Source of the DNA: a bacterium
Lineage (GTDB): Bacteria > Acidobacteriota > Thermoanaerobaculia > Multivoradales > J023
Direction of reading: 5' to 3'
Assembly (NCBI GenBank): GCA_024226315.1
Contig: JAAELT010000286.1
Span: 40,796 to 104,795 of the forward strand
DNA: 64,000 nt
Shown here: one piece after another, positions 28,759 to 37,000 of the stretch
Position numbering within the stretch: position 1 is the first letter of the stretch
Layout of the letters: the number at the start of each line of letters is the position of its first letter
Made by a program: the position numbers and the translations under genes
The notes under the pieces: model-generated
What the model saw: the letters and a program-made list of their open reading frames with translations, nothing else
Told to the model about the DNA's origin: nothing
Databases searched by the model: none

Positions 28759-29442
28759 ATGGCCTACACACGAACGTACATCCTGCTCATCACGCTCGGG
28801 CTCTGCACGTCGGTCGTACCCGACGCCCGCGCCGGGGAGCGCATGCTCGGCGCGCCGGTCTTCGACCACGCCACCGAGACCACCTACCGGCAGGTGACCT
28901 GGGACGACTTCAAGGGCAATGCCAAAGCGCCGCCGAGCTGGAACCGTTGGCGAACCGGTAGCTTCGCCCACATCGCGACCGAGGTCAGGCTCGGGAGATT
29001 CCAGGTAGAAGTCGTCCCGGATGGCGACGGCTGGCTCGCACGGCCGGTGGGCGTGAGACCGTACGCGGTCATGAACAAGGACTTCTCGGCGGTGAAGCAC
29101 GGCTCCAGAAACGCCTACACCCTGGACCACGAGCAGCTGCACTTCGACATCGCCGAGACCGTGGCCCGCCGCATCACCGTCTACCTCGTGCCGCTCCGCG
29201 GCCGTGGAGCCAGCCAGCAGGCGGCCGGCGAGGATCTCGCTCGACAGATCCGCGAGCGCTACGAGGCCGGTATCAAAGAGCTCTGGGAGCTCCAAGGCGC
29301 CTACGACGGCGAGACCGGCAACGGCCAGCGCAAGAAGAAGCAGAAGAAGTGGGCCCAGGACGTGCCGGGGATGTTCCGCGAGGCGTCCGAGGCGCTGACG
29401 CCGGCGCTCGAGACGGCTGCCGCCGATCGCACGGATCCGTAG
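28759..29442 (+). CDS. Exported DUF922-like protein with an HExxH-like motif
   Basis: 227 residues. A signal peptide (YILLITLGLCTSVVPDARAG) precedes a domain with TYRQVTWDDFKGNAK, SRNAYTLDHEQLHFDIAE and a charged helical tail (RKKKQKKWAQDVPGMF). The pairing of a W-D-D-F start with an H-E-x-x-H-F helix is what DUF922 proteins show. The HEQLH helix followed by an acidic residue suggests a zinc-peptidase-like site, not proven for this family. ATG at 28759 follows GGGAG; the frame is open 78 nt further upstream. Periplasmic location inferred. Confidence 0.75.
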   Translation: MAYTRTYILLITLGLCTSVVPDARAGERMLGAPVFDHATETTYRQVTWDDFKGNAKAPPSWNRWRTGSFAHIATEVRLGRFQVEVVPDGDGWLARPVGVRPYAVMNKDFSAVKHGSRNAYTLDHEQLHFDIAETVARRITVYLVPLRGRGASQQAAGEDLARQIRERYEAGIKELWELQGAYDGETGNGQRKKKQKKWAQDVPGMFREASEALTPALETAAADRTDP

Positions 29443-29517
29443 ACGGTTGCGGCCTCCCCGTCGTCAGCTCAAAGTCCCGGCGCCGGCGCGGCCCCCAGCG
29501 CCTCGACCGGGTGACAA

Positions 29518-29536
29518 GACATTTTGTTGATATGAT
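29518..29536 (+). promoter_or_regulatory. Upstream element of the first TIR gene: GACATTTTGT motif and -10
   Basis: GACATTTTGT (29518-29527) is followed by TATGAT (29531-29536), a possible -10, 53 nt before the ATG at 29590. The exact reverse complement of the 10-mer lies upstream of the second TIR gene at 34014-34023. Just before the ATG the octamer GGAGGAAT is duplicated in tandem (29571-29578, 29579-29586), giving two ribosome-binding sites. Confidence 0.4.
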
Positions 29537-29589
29537 GCAGTGATCTAGTAGAAGGGGGAACCTGGCCTCCGGAGGAATGGAGGAATCCC

Positions 29590-32391
29590 ATGGGGCAGGA
29601 TGAAACGGCGCGGAATGCGCCGATCTTTCTCAGCTACTCGAGCACGGACAGAGAGTTCTGTCTTCGGCTCCAGATGGATCTCGAAGCGGCCGGCCTCGAC
29701 ACCTGGGTCGATAAGAAAGGAATCGCGCCGGGGCGAGAATGGCAGCGCCAGATCCAGGAGGCGTTGAGCTGCGCCGGCGCGGTTCTCCTCGTGCTGTCGC
29801 CTGGCGCGGTGGACTCGAGCACCGTGCAGGCCGAGGTCTCCTTCGCCCGCGACGAGGGCAAGCTCGTCGTCCCGGTCATCTGCCGTCCTTGTGAGATCCC
29901 CTGGCACCTGCGTCCCCTGCAGCACGTCGATCTGTCCACCGAGGCGAAGTATCGGGACGGCCTCGCCGAGCTCGTCGACCACCTGCGGCGCCGGCCAACC
30001 TGGCGTCCGGTCGCGGGCGGCTCGATTCCGCCGCGCCACGAATGGCAGCTCGAGGAGAAGCTGGACGAAGGACCCCACGGTGAGGTCTGGGCCGCCCGGC
30101 GGCGGGATGGCGAGGAGAGGCGGTTCGTCAAGCTCGGTTTCGACGACGAACAGCTCGCCGCTCTGCGACGCGAGGTCGAGGTGTTTCGTGAGGCGAAGCT
30201 CGAGGATCGCACCGGCGTCTGCCAGATCCTCGACTGGAGTCTTACCGTCGAGCCGTATCGCGTAGAGTCGGAGTACGCGCCGCGGCTGGTCGATTGGGCC
30301 GGGGACCGGAACACGCTCGCCGACCTGCCGCTCACGGATCGGCTCGAGATCGTGGCGTGCGTTGCGGACGCCTTGGACGAGCTGCACCGCGCCGACGCGC
30401 CGCACGGCAACGTCGAGCCCGGCAACGTGCTGGTGCGCTCAGCGAACGGTGACCAACCGCGGGTGAAGCTGTGGAACTGTGGCTGGGGCCCGGGAGCGAG
30501 TGACCTCTACCGCGACCGGCGGCTGGCCGCGGACGCGCCGGCCAGCCGGGAGGCGGATCTCTACGCGCTGGGAGTCGTGCTCTATCAGATGACGGTCGGG
30601 GATCTTGCCCGGCCGCTCGGCCCGGGCTGGGAGCGCGACATCGACGACCAGCTGCTGCGGGCCGATGTCGCGGCGATGATCGGAACCCGTCCGAAGAAAC
30701 GCATCCGGCGCGCCGCCGAGCTCGCCCAGCGTCTCCGGTCCCTGCCGATCAGGAAGAGCCAGCGGCGGACGCGCGGTCTGGTTCGGTGGCTGTCGGCCGC
30801 CGTCGCCGTCTCGCTCCTGCTCGCCGTCGCGATCTGGTTTCACTCGGTGCGCGTCAGCCGGGAGGCCGAGACCGCCGAGCAGGTTTCGAGGTTTCTGCTG
30901 GAGCTGTTCGAGGCGGCGAATCCCTGGGAGAGGAAGGACGGCGCCATTCCGGCGCGCGAGGTGCTGGATCGCGGCGCCGAGAGAATCCGCGACGAGCTCG
31001 GCGACCGGCCGGTCGTCCAGGCGCGGTTGATGGACGCGATCGGCACGGTTTACGGCCAGCTCGCGCTCCACGACCAGGCGGAGTCGTTGCTGGCCGGCGC
31101 GGTGGCGATCCGCGAGGGGCGTCCAGAGAGCGAGATCCTCGACCTGGCCGCGAGTCTCCACCGCCTCGCCCGGGTCTACGTCGGTCAAGGCCGGTACCAG
31201 GACGCGAAACCGCTCTTCGACCGGGCGTTGAGCATCCGGCAAGACATCCTGGGATCGGATCATCCGGACGTGGCGTCGAGCCTCATTGGCCTCGGGAACC
31301 TCCATCTTCGCCGGAGCGATTTCGCGGCGGCGGAGGAGCACTACCTCCGTGCCGGGGAGATCCGCGAAAAGGCGTTTCGGAACCAGCCGGAAGACGAGGA
31401 TCGGATCCGCCACCTGGCGCAGAGCGACAACAACCTGGCGAACCTCTACGAGATCCAGGAGAGGTATGACGAAGCAGAGTCCTGCTACCTGCGAGCTCGC
31501 GCCAGGCAGATCGAGACCCTCGGTGAGAATCACCCCTCCGTGGCGGTGACCGACAACAACCTGGCCAATCTCCACAAGGCCAGGGGCCGCTTCACCGAGG
31601 CGAGAAAGACCTATGCCGCGGCGTTGAAGTCCCTGGAGAAGGCGTTCGGCGAGGACCATCCCGCGGTGGCGATGATCCTCAATAATCTCGGCAACCTGCA
31701 CTACGAGCGGGGACGCTACGAAGAAGCCGAGAAACATCATCTTCGAGCGCTGGAGGTCCGGGAGAAGTACTTCGGCGACCAACACCCCGACGTGGCGATG
31801 AGCCACGGCAATCTGGCGAATCTCTACGACGACCGGGGAAAGACCGAGAAAGCACGGTCGTACTACGCCAAGGCCTGTGAGGGCTTCGAGAGCTCGCTGG
31901 GTCCGGACCATACCGAGGTGGCGCTGTGCTGCAAGAACCTGGCGAGACTCTACTCCGAGCAAGGCAGGCACGAGGCGGCGGCGGGGCTCCTGCATCGAGC
32001 GCTCGCGATCTACGAGGAGACCTTCGGCGAGGACCACACCGAGGTGGCCTTCACGCTCGCCGAGCTCGCCTTCGTCGAGATCGCGCGTGAGGACTACGAC
32101 CGCGCGGCGGAGTACTTCGAGCGGGAGCTCGAGATTCTGGACCGCGTGCTGGGGGAGGACCACGTCGAAGTTGCCCGGGAGCTCAACAACCTCGCCGAGA
32201 CCTACAAGCTGCAGCAGCGCCACGAGGAGGCGGAACCGCTCTTCGTCCGGGCGCTCGCGATTCTCGAGGCCGCTCCCGAACAGCGAGACCTCCGCGGCCA
32301 GGTGCGCGACGGCTACGTCGAGTTGCTGCGCCGGCTCGGCCGTTCGGGCGAGGCGATCTCGCTGGAGACGGGGCCGGCGGCGGACGGCTGA
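29590..32391 (+). CDS. TIR - pseudokinase - TM - kinesin-light-chain-type TPR protein
   Basis: 933 residues. TIR domain at about 10-130 (PIFLSYSSTDREFCLRLQMD; GREWQRQIQEALSCAGAVLL; VQAEVSFARDEG with a candidate catalytic Glu). A kinase-like domain follows at about 150-385, with Lys181 kept. The catalytic loop is HGNVEPGN (His272, Asp replaced by Asn274, Lys by Glu276) and DFG is replaced by Asn296-Cys297-Gly298, so it should be catalytically dead. A membrane helix (about 400-417) precedes roughly ten 42-residue TPRs with the NNLANLYxxxGRYxEAE and GEDHPxVA pattern of kinesin-light-chain repeats. TIR domains can be NADases; TPRs bind peptides or partners. I do not know a named system with this exact order. 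Confidence 0.85.
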   Translation: MGQDETARNAPIFLSYSSTDREFCLRLQMDLEAAGLDTWVDKKGIAPGREWQRQIQEALSCAGAVLLVLSPGAVDSSTVQAEVSFARDEGKLVVPVICRPCEIPWHLRPLQHVDLSTEAKYRDGLAELVDHLRRRPTWRPVAGGSIPPRHEWQLEEKLDEGPHGEVWAARRRDGEERRFVKLGFDDEQLAALRREVEVFREAKLEDRTGVCQILDWSLTVEPYRVESEYAPRLVDWAGDRNTLADLPLTDRLEIVACVADALDELHRADAPHGNVEPGNVLVRSANGDQPRVKLWNCGWGPGASDLYRDRRLAADAPASREADLYALGVVLYQMTVGDLARPLGPGWERDIDDQLLRADVAAMIGTRPKKRIRRAAELAQRLRSLPIRKSQRRTRGLVRWLSAAVAVSLLLAVAIWFHSVRVSREAETAEQVSRFLLELFEAANPWERKDGAIPAREVLDRGAERIRDELGDRPVVQARLMDAIGTVYGQLALHDQAESLLAGAVAIREGRPESEILDLAASLHRLARVYVGQGRYQDAKPLFDRALSIRQDILGSDHPDVASSLIGLGNLHLRRSDFAAAEEHYLRAGEIREKAFRNQPEDEDRIRHLAQSDNNLANLYEIQERYDEAESCYLRARARQIETLGENHPSVAVTDNNLANLHKARGRFTEARKTYAAALKSLEKAFGEDHPAVAMILNNLGNLHYERGRYEEAEKHHLRALEVREKYFGDQHPDVAMSHGNLANLYDDRGKTEKARSYYAKACEGFESSLGPDHTEVALCCKNLARLYSEQGRHEAAAGLLHRALAIYEETFGEDHTEVAFTLAELAFVEIAREDYDRAAEYFERELEILDRVLGEDHVEVARELNNLAETYKLQQRHEEAEPLFVRALAILEAAPEQRDLRGQVRDGYVELLRRLGRSGEAISLETGPAADG

Positions 32392-32422
32392 TCCCGGGAG
32401 CCGAGGGCCGCCGCGGCCGCGA

Positions 32423-33910
32423 TTACCGCAGGAGGTTGCCGCTGATGATCGGATTGGCGCCGGAGCACGCGCTCGTCAGGGTGATCGCCGCGAAGCCGAC
32501 GCTGAGAGTGCCAGCGGCCCCGCCCTCGGCGTCGAGCTCGGCGACCACCCAGCTCTGCGCGATGTCGCCGAACAGCCCGTCGGTGGAGCAGGGGGTCGGC
32601 GAGCCCGAGGTGTCGCCGAGGGTGAAGTTCAGATTGAGGTACAGCCAGCCGAACTCGTACGGCGTCTCGATGCCATCGTCGCCGATGGCATAGCGTCCGG
32701 TCTCGATCGGGAAGCATTGGATGGTCGGCACTGGTGGGTCGGGTGGCGGCGGCGAGATCCCGCCGGCGCCGGGCAGGGCCGGGATCTCCGTACACAGCTC
32801 GGTGGCGTCTTCCTGAAGATCGAAAGCGACCACCTGGGTCTCTTCCAGCGGCCACCAGGGCGGCGCGCCGGCGGTGGGCACGCAGCCGCCCGCGCCGTCA
32901 GTGTCGAAGCCAGAGACGCTGACCTGACACTTCGAATCTCGCCACACCAGCAGGTCGGTGCCGCCGTCGAACAGCGCGTTGGGCTCGAAGTAGCGGGTGG
33001 CCCAGGTCGAGCTCAGGGGCTCCCGCTGGTCGGTGGCCAGCCCGTCGACGTAGCGGCCGTAGAAGGTGGTGTCGCCGGGCAAGAAGATGCCCTTGTCCGA
33101 CGCCTCGATCGCCACCAGGCTGTCGCCGATGGCGCGGCCATCTTGAACGATGAACCAGTCGCCCCAGAGCTGATTGACCTCGCTGGTCAGGCCGGTACCG
33201 AAATAGCCGGGCTGGTTGGGAAACAACAGGTTGCAGTCGGTGACGTTGTCGATCGTCACGTAGCCGCGGGCGATGAAGTCATTGCCGCCGAAGCCGGTCT
33301 CGTCGTGCGCTTGGCCGATGCAGTCCGTGGCCGCGCCCCGGTCGCCGAGGCCGCGGCCGGTGTGTCCGCCGCGAACCCGGCGCGAGAACCCCTTGAACAT
33401 CGGGTCCGCGACGCGATCGAGGACCGGGTTCGTGCCCAGCGGCAGGTTGGTGTCGCAGCCCGGGAAGAGGGGATTGGCGGGGTTGTCCGGCGCGGAGTCC
33501 CAGGCTGGATTCTGAGACGTCTGGCCGTGCGGGCTGAATGAGTCGGCCGGATCGTTGGTGGCGTGCGCCGTGATCGGCAGATTGCCGTTGTTGAACACGT
33601 CAGCGAGGCTCACCGTCTCGATGTCGTAGCCGGTCAGGAAGATGTCGAAGTCGATCGACGGCAGCGACCAGTCGCCCCATAGCACTACGTGGGCGACCGC
33701 TGGGGCGGACGAGGCGTTGTTGACGGAGAAGAAGGTGTCGACGCTTCGCTCCGACGTTACGGGGTCTTCGTCCGTCGGGGTCAGCCCGACCTCGAAATAG
33801 GGCAGCAGCAGCGTTGCCGCTGGCACGACGTCGATGGTGCAGAGCTCGGCGAGAGCCGGTACGCCCGCGAGACCAATCGCCAGAGTGACCGCAAGGACCC
33901 GATAGCTCAT
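32423..33910 (-). CDS. Secreted protein of unknown function
   Basis: 495 residues. A signal peptide (MSYRVLAVTLAIGLAGVPAL, cleavage before ELCTID) is followed by a beta-rich domain containing TLLLPYFEVGL, DTFFSVNNAS, AHVVLWGDWSLPSIDFDIFL and, later, DCNLLFPNQPGYFG and ARGYVTIDNVTDCN. Several Cys residues suggest disulfides. No known domain is recognised. The repeated VVLWGDW/QLWGDWF phrasing may indicate two related beta-sandwich lobes. It sits between the two TIR genes on the opposite strand, convergent with the first and divergent from the second. Confidence 0.75.
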   Translation of the reverse strand: MSYRVLAVTLAIGLAGVPALAELCTIDVVPAATLLLPYFEVGLTPTDEDPVTSERSVDTFFSVNNASSAPAVAHVVLWGDWSLPSIDFDIFLTGYDIETVSLADVFNNGNLPITAHATNDPADSFSPHGQTSQNPAWDSAPDNPANPLFPGCDTNLPLGTNPVLDRVADPMFKGFSRRVRGGHTGRGLGDRGAATDCIGQAHDETGFGGNDFIARGYVTIDNVTDCNLLFPNQPGYFGTGLTSEVNQLWGDWFIVQDGRAIGDSLVAIEASDKGIFLPGDTTFYGRYVDGLATDQREPLSSTWATRYFEPNALFDGGTDLLVWRDSKCQVSVSGFDTDGAGGCVPTAGAPPWWPLEETQVVAFDLQEDATELCTEIPALPGAGGISPPPPDPPVPTIQCFPIETGRYAIGDDGIETPYEFGWLYLNLNFTLGDTSGSPTPCSTDGLFGDIAQSWVVAELDAEGGAAGTLSVGFAAITLTSACSGANPIISGNLLR

Positions 33911-34013
33911 CCCTGACCTCCAATCACTGTCAAGAGTGACTCGAAGAGATTTTGACTCCTCTAAAGGCTAGTCGATGCCCCCCAAGGGTACAAGATCTCT
34001 CCGCTCGAAGTAA

Positions 34014-34041
34014 ACAAAATGTCTGTTGGGTGATCTATACT
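34014..34041 (+). promoter_or_regulatory. Upstream element of the TIR-STAND operon: ACAAAATGTC motif and -10
   Basis: ACAAAATGTC (34014-34023) is the exact reverse complement of the motif at 29518-29527. TATACT (34036-34041) is a good -10, 30 nt before the TTG start. A strong AGGAGG precedes the start codon. Confidence 0.45.
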
Positions 34042-34071
34042 TGATGTACTGGGGGTAGAAGGAGGCTGCGT

Positions 34072-37000
34072 TTGAGCGCCATCTTCATCAGCCACAGCAG
34101 CCGGGACGACGCGGTTGCGGCTGAAGTGAAGGACTGGCTCGTGGAGCAAGGGCACCGATCGGTGTTCCTGGACTTCGACCCGGCGGCCGGGATTCCCGCC
34201 GGCCGGAGTTGGGAGCAGGAGCTCTACCAGCAGCTGCGCACCTGCCGCGCGGTGATCGTGCTGTGCAGCGAGTCCTCGATGGCGTCGCGCTGGTGCTTCG
34301 CGGAGATCACCCACGCCCGGTCGCTCGGCAAGCCGATCTTCCCGCTGCAGATCGAGGCCTGCGATCTGGACTCGGTGCTGACCGACCGCCAGATCATCGA
34401 CATGACGTCCGACGCGGCGGTGGGTTATGTCCGGTTGGCGCGCGGTCTCGAGCTGGCCGGCCTCGACGCCACCAGCCCGCTCGACTGGGACGGCAGTCGG
34501 CCGCCCTACCCGGGCCTGCTGTGCTTCGGCGAAGAGGACGCCGCCATCTTCTTCGGGCGCGACGAGGAGACCGGTGCCGGCCTCGACGCCCTGACCAAGA
34601 TGAAACGCTACGGCGGCGCCGGACTGCTGCTGCTGCTCGGCGCTTCGGGCAGCGGCAAGTCGTCGCTGATGCGCGCCGGCATGGTGCCGCGCTTGCGCCG
34701 CGACCCGGAACAGTGGCTGGTGGTCGATCCCTTCCGGCCCGGCAACAAGCCGCTGGCAAACCTGGCGGCGGTGCTGGCGAGGGCGTTCGAGCAGTCCGGC
34801 CGGCGGCGCGGCTGGCAGGAAATTCGCGACGAGCTCGTGTCGAGCAAAGACCAGACCTACGCCGGCGCTTCGCTGATCCGCGACCTGCGGCTCGGCTCGG
34901 AGCATCAGGAAGCGTCGATGGTGTTGTTCATCGACCAGTTCGAAGAGTTGCTCGGGTACCCCGAGGACCATCCGGCGAACCGTTTCCTGGTCGACCTGCG
35001 CACGGCGCTCGACCCGCCGCGCGGCACGTATCTCACGGTCGCCACCCTGCGCTCGGACTTCCTCGCCACGTTCCAGAAGCACCCGGCCCTGCGCGGACTG
35101 CCCTTCCAGAGCCTGTCGCTCGGGCCGATGACAGTCGATGGCCTGACCGAGATCATCGAGCGGCCGGCGGCCCTGGCGGGGATGGACATGGAGCAGGGCC
35201 TGGTGCAGGCCCTGCTGCGCGACACCGAGACCGAGGACGCGCTGCCGCTGTTGGCGTTCACCCTGCGCGAGCTCTACGAGTTGGCGAAGGAAGACCGCCG
35301 GCTGGGAGTCGAGAGGTACCGCCAGCAGCTCGGCGGCCTGCGCGGCGCGGTGGCCAAGGCGGCGGACGCGGTGCTAGCTTCGGAGACGCTCGACGAGGCC
35401 GAAGAGGACGACCTGCGGGGCGCTTTCTTGAGCATGGTGCGGCTCGACGAGGAGGGGCATTTCGCTCGCCGCGCCGCTGGCTGGAAGCAGTTGCCGAAGG
35501 GCGCGCACACCTGGCTCGAGCGCTTCGTCCAGGCGCGCCTGCTGGTGGCCGGCGGCAGCGATTCGGAGCGCACCGTGGAGGTCGCCCACGAGGCCCTGTT
35601 CCGCGCCTGGGACAAGCTGGCCTCGTGGCTGGACGAGAACCGCGAGGCGCTGATCCTGCGCCAGGAGCTGGGGCAGGCCGTGCGCCAGTGGGAGCAGGGA
35701 GATCGTGCCGAGGAAGACCTGTGGCGAGGCGGACGGTTGGGGCGCGCGCTCGAGCTGCGCGACCGTTCTTTCGACCGCCGGCTGGTCCGGCGTACAGGCA
35801 CCCTGATACCAGGACGGTTGCCGATGGCCGCCGAGGAGCTCGAGTTCCTGAGCCTGGCGGCAAAGGCCGAGCACCGCATGCAGCTGCGCCGCCGTCGCCG
35901 GCGCCGTGCGGTGGTGATCGCCGCGCTCCTGGTGGCCGCCGTGATGTCGCTGCTCTTCGTGCAAGCTCGGCGCGAGCGTTTCAAGGCGCGTACCCAGACT
36001 CTGGCGGCCCAGGCGCGGGGCGAACAGCCGGATCGGCTGGACCGCGCCCTGCTGCTCAGCCTGGAGGTCGATCGCCGGGGCGCGGAGCTCGAAGCCCGGC
36101 GGCTGCTCTACGAAGGGCTCGAATCGAGCCCCAGGCTTGAGACCCTGCTGCACCGCCACCGCGACGACGTCCGCGCCGTGGCCTGGAGCCCCGACGGCCG
36201 GCTCCTGGCCTCGGCCAGCGGCACCGAGCCTACGCTGCTGCTGTGGGACGTGGAGTCCGAGCGTCCCACGGGCCGGCCGCTCGCCGGCACCAGCGCCGGC
36301 ATGTGGGGCATTGCCTTCAGCCCCGACGGTCAGCGCCTGGCCGCCGGCACCGCCGACGGCGCGGTGCTGGTGTGGGACGTCTACGCGCCTCCCGGCGAGC
36401 CGATGCGGCTGGTCGACGAGTCGCGGCCGGCGGGGGAGGTCTACGCCGTGGCCTGGAGCCCCGACGGCCGGGTGGTCGCGGCCGCCCGCGCCGATCAGAA
36501 GATCCAGCTCTGGGACCTGGCCGAGCAGGGTGCCGGCGCCGCCATGTTCGCCGGTGCCGAGGACTATCTGAAGTCCCTGGCGTGGAGCCCCGCGGGCGAC
36601 GAGCTCGCCGCCGGCGGGATGGACAAGAAGGTCCGCCGCTGGGACGTCGCCACCGGCCAGCAGATAGCGGCGCTCAGTCCGAGCCACGGTCAGGGAGTGA
36701 TGAGCGTGGCCTACAGCCCCGACGGCGCGCTGCTCGCCTCGGGCAGTCTCGACGGCACCGTCGCGCTGTGGGACCGCGCCGCCGGTGAGCGCGCCGGCCA
36801 GCCGCTGGACAGCCTGATCGGCCCGGTGGCGAGCGTCGCCTGGAGCGCCGACTCACGGATCCTGGCGGTGGGCAGCACCAAGGGGCGCCTGGCGTTGTGG
36901 GACGTTCCCCGCCGCCGACTGATCGCGCCCACCGCCGGCGGCCAGGCAGGCGCCTTGCTGGGCGTCACCTGGAGCCCGGACGACAGCCGGCTCGCTTCCG

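Noticed and set aside
30439..32223. A 594-residue minus-strand frame opposite the TPR region of the TIR-pseudokinase gene
   Set aside because: Its repeats are mirror images of the TPR codons; no start signal and no domain.
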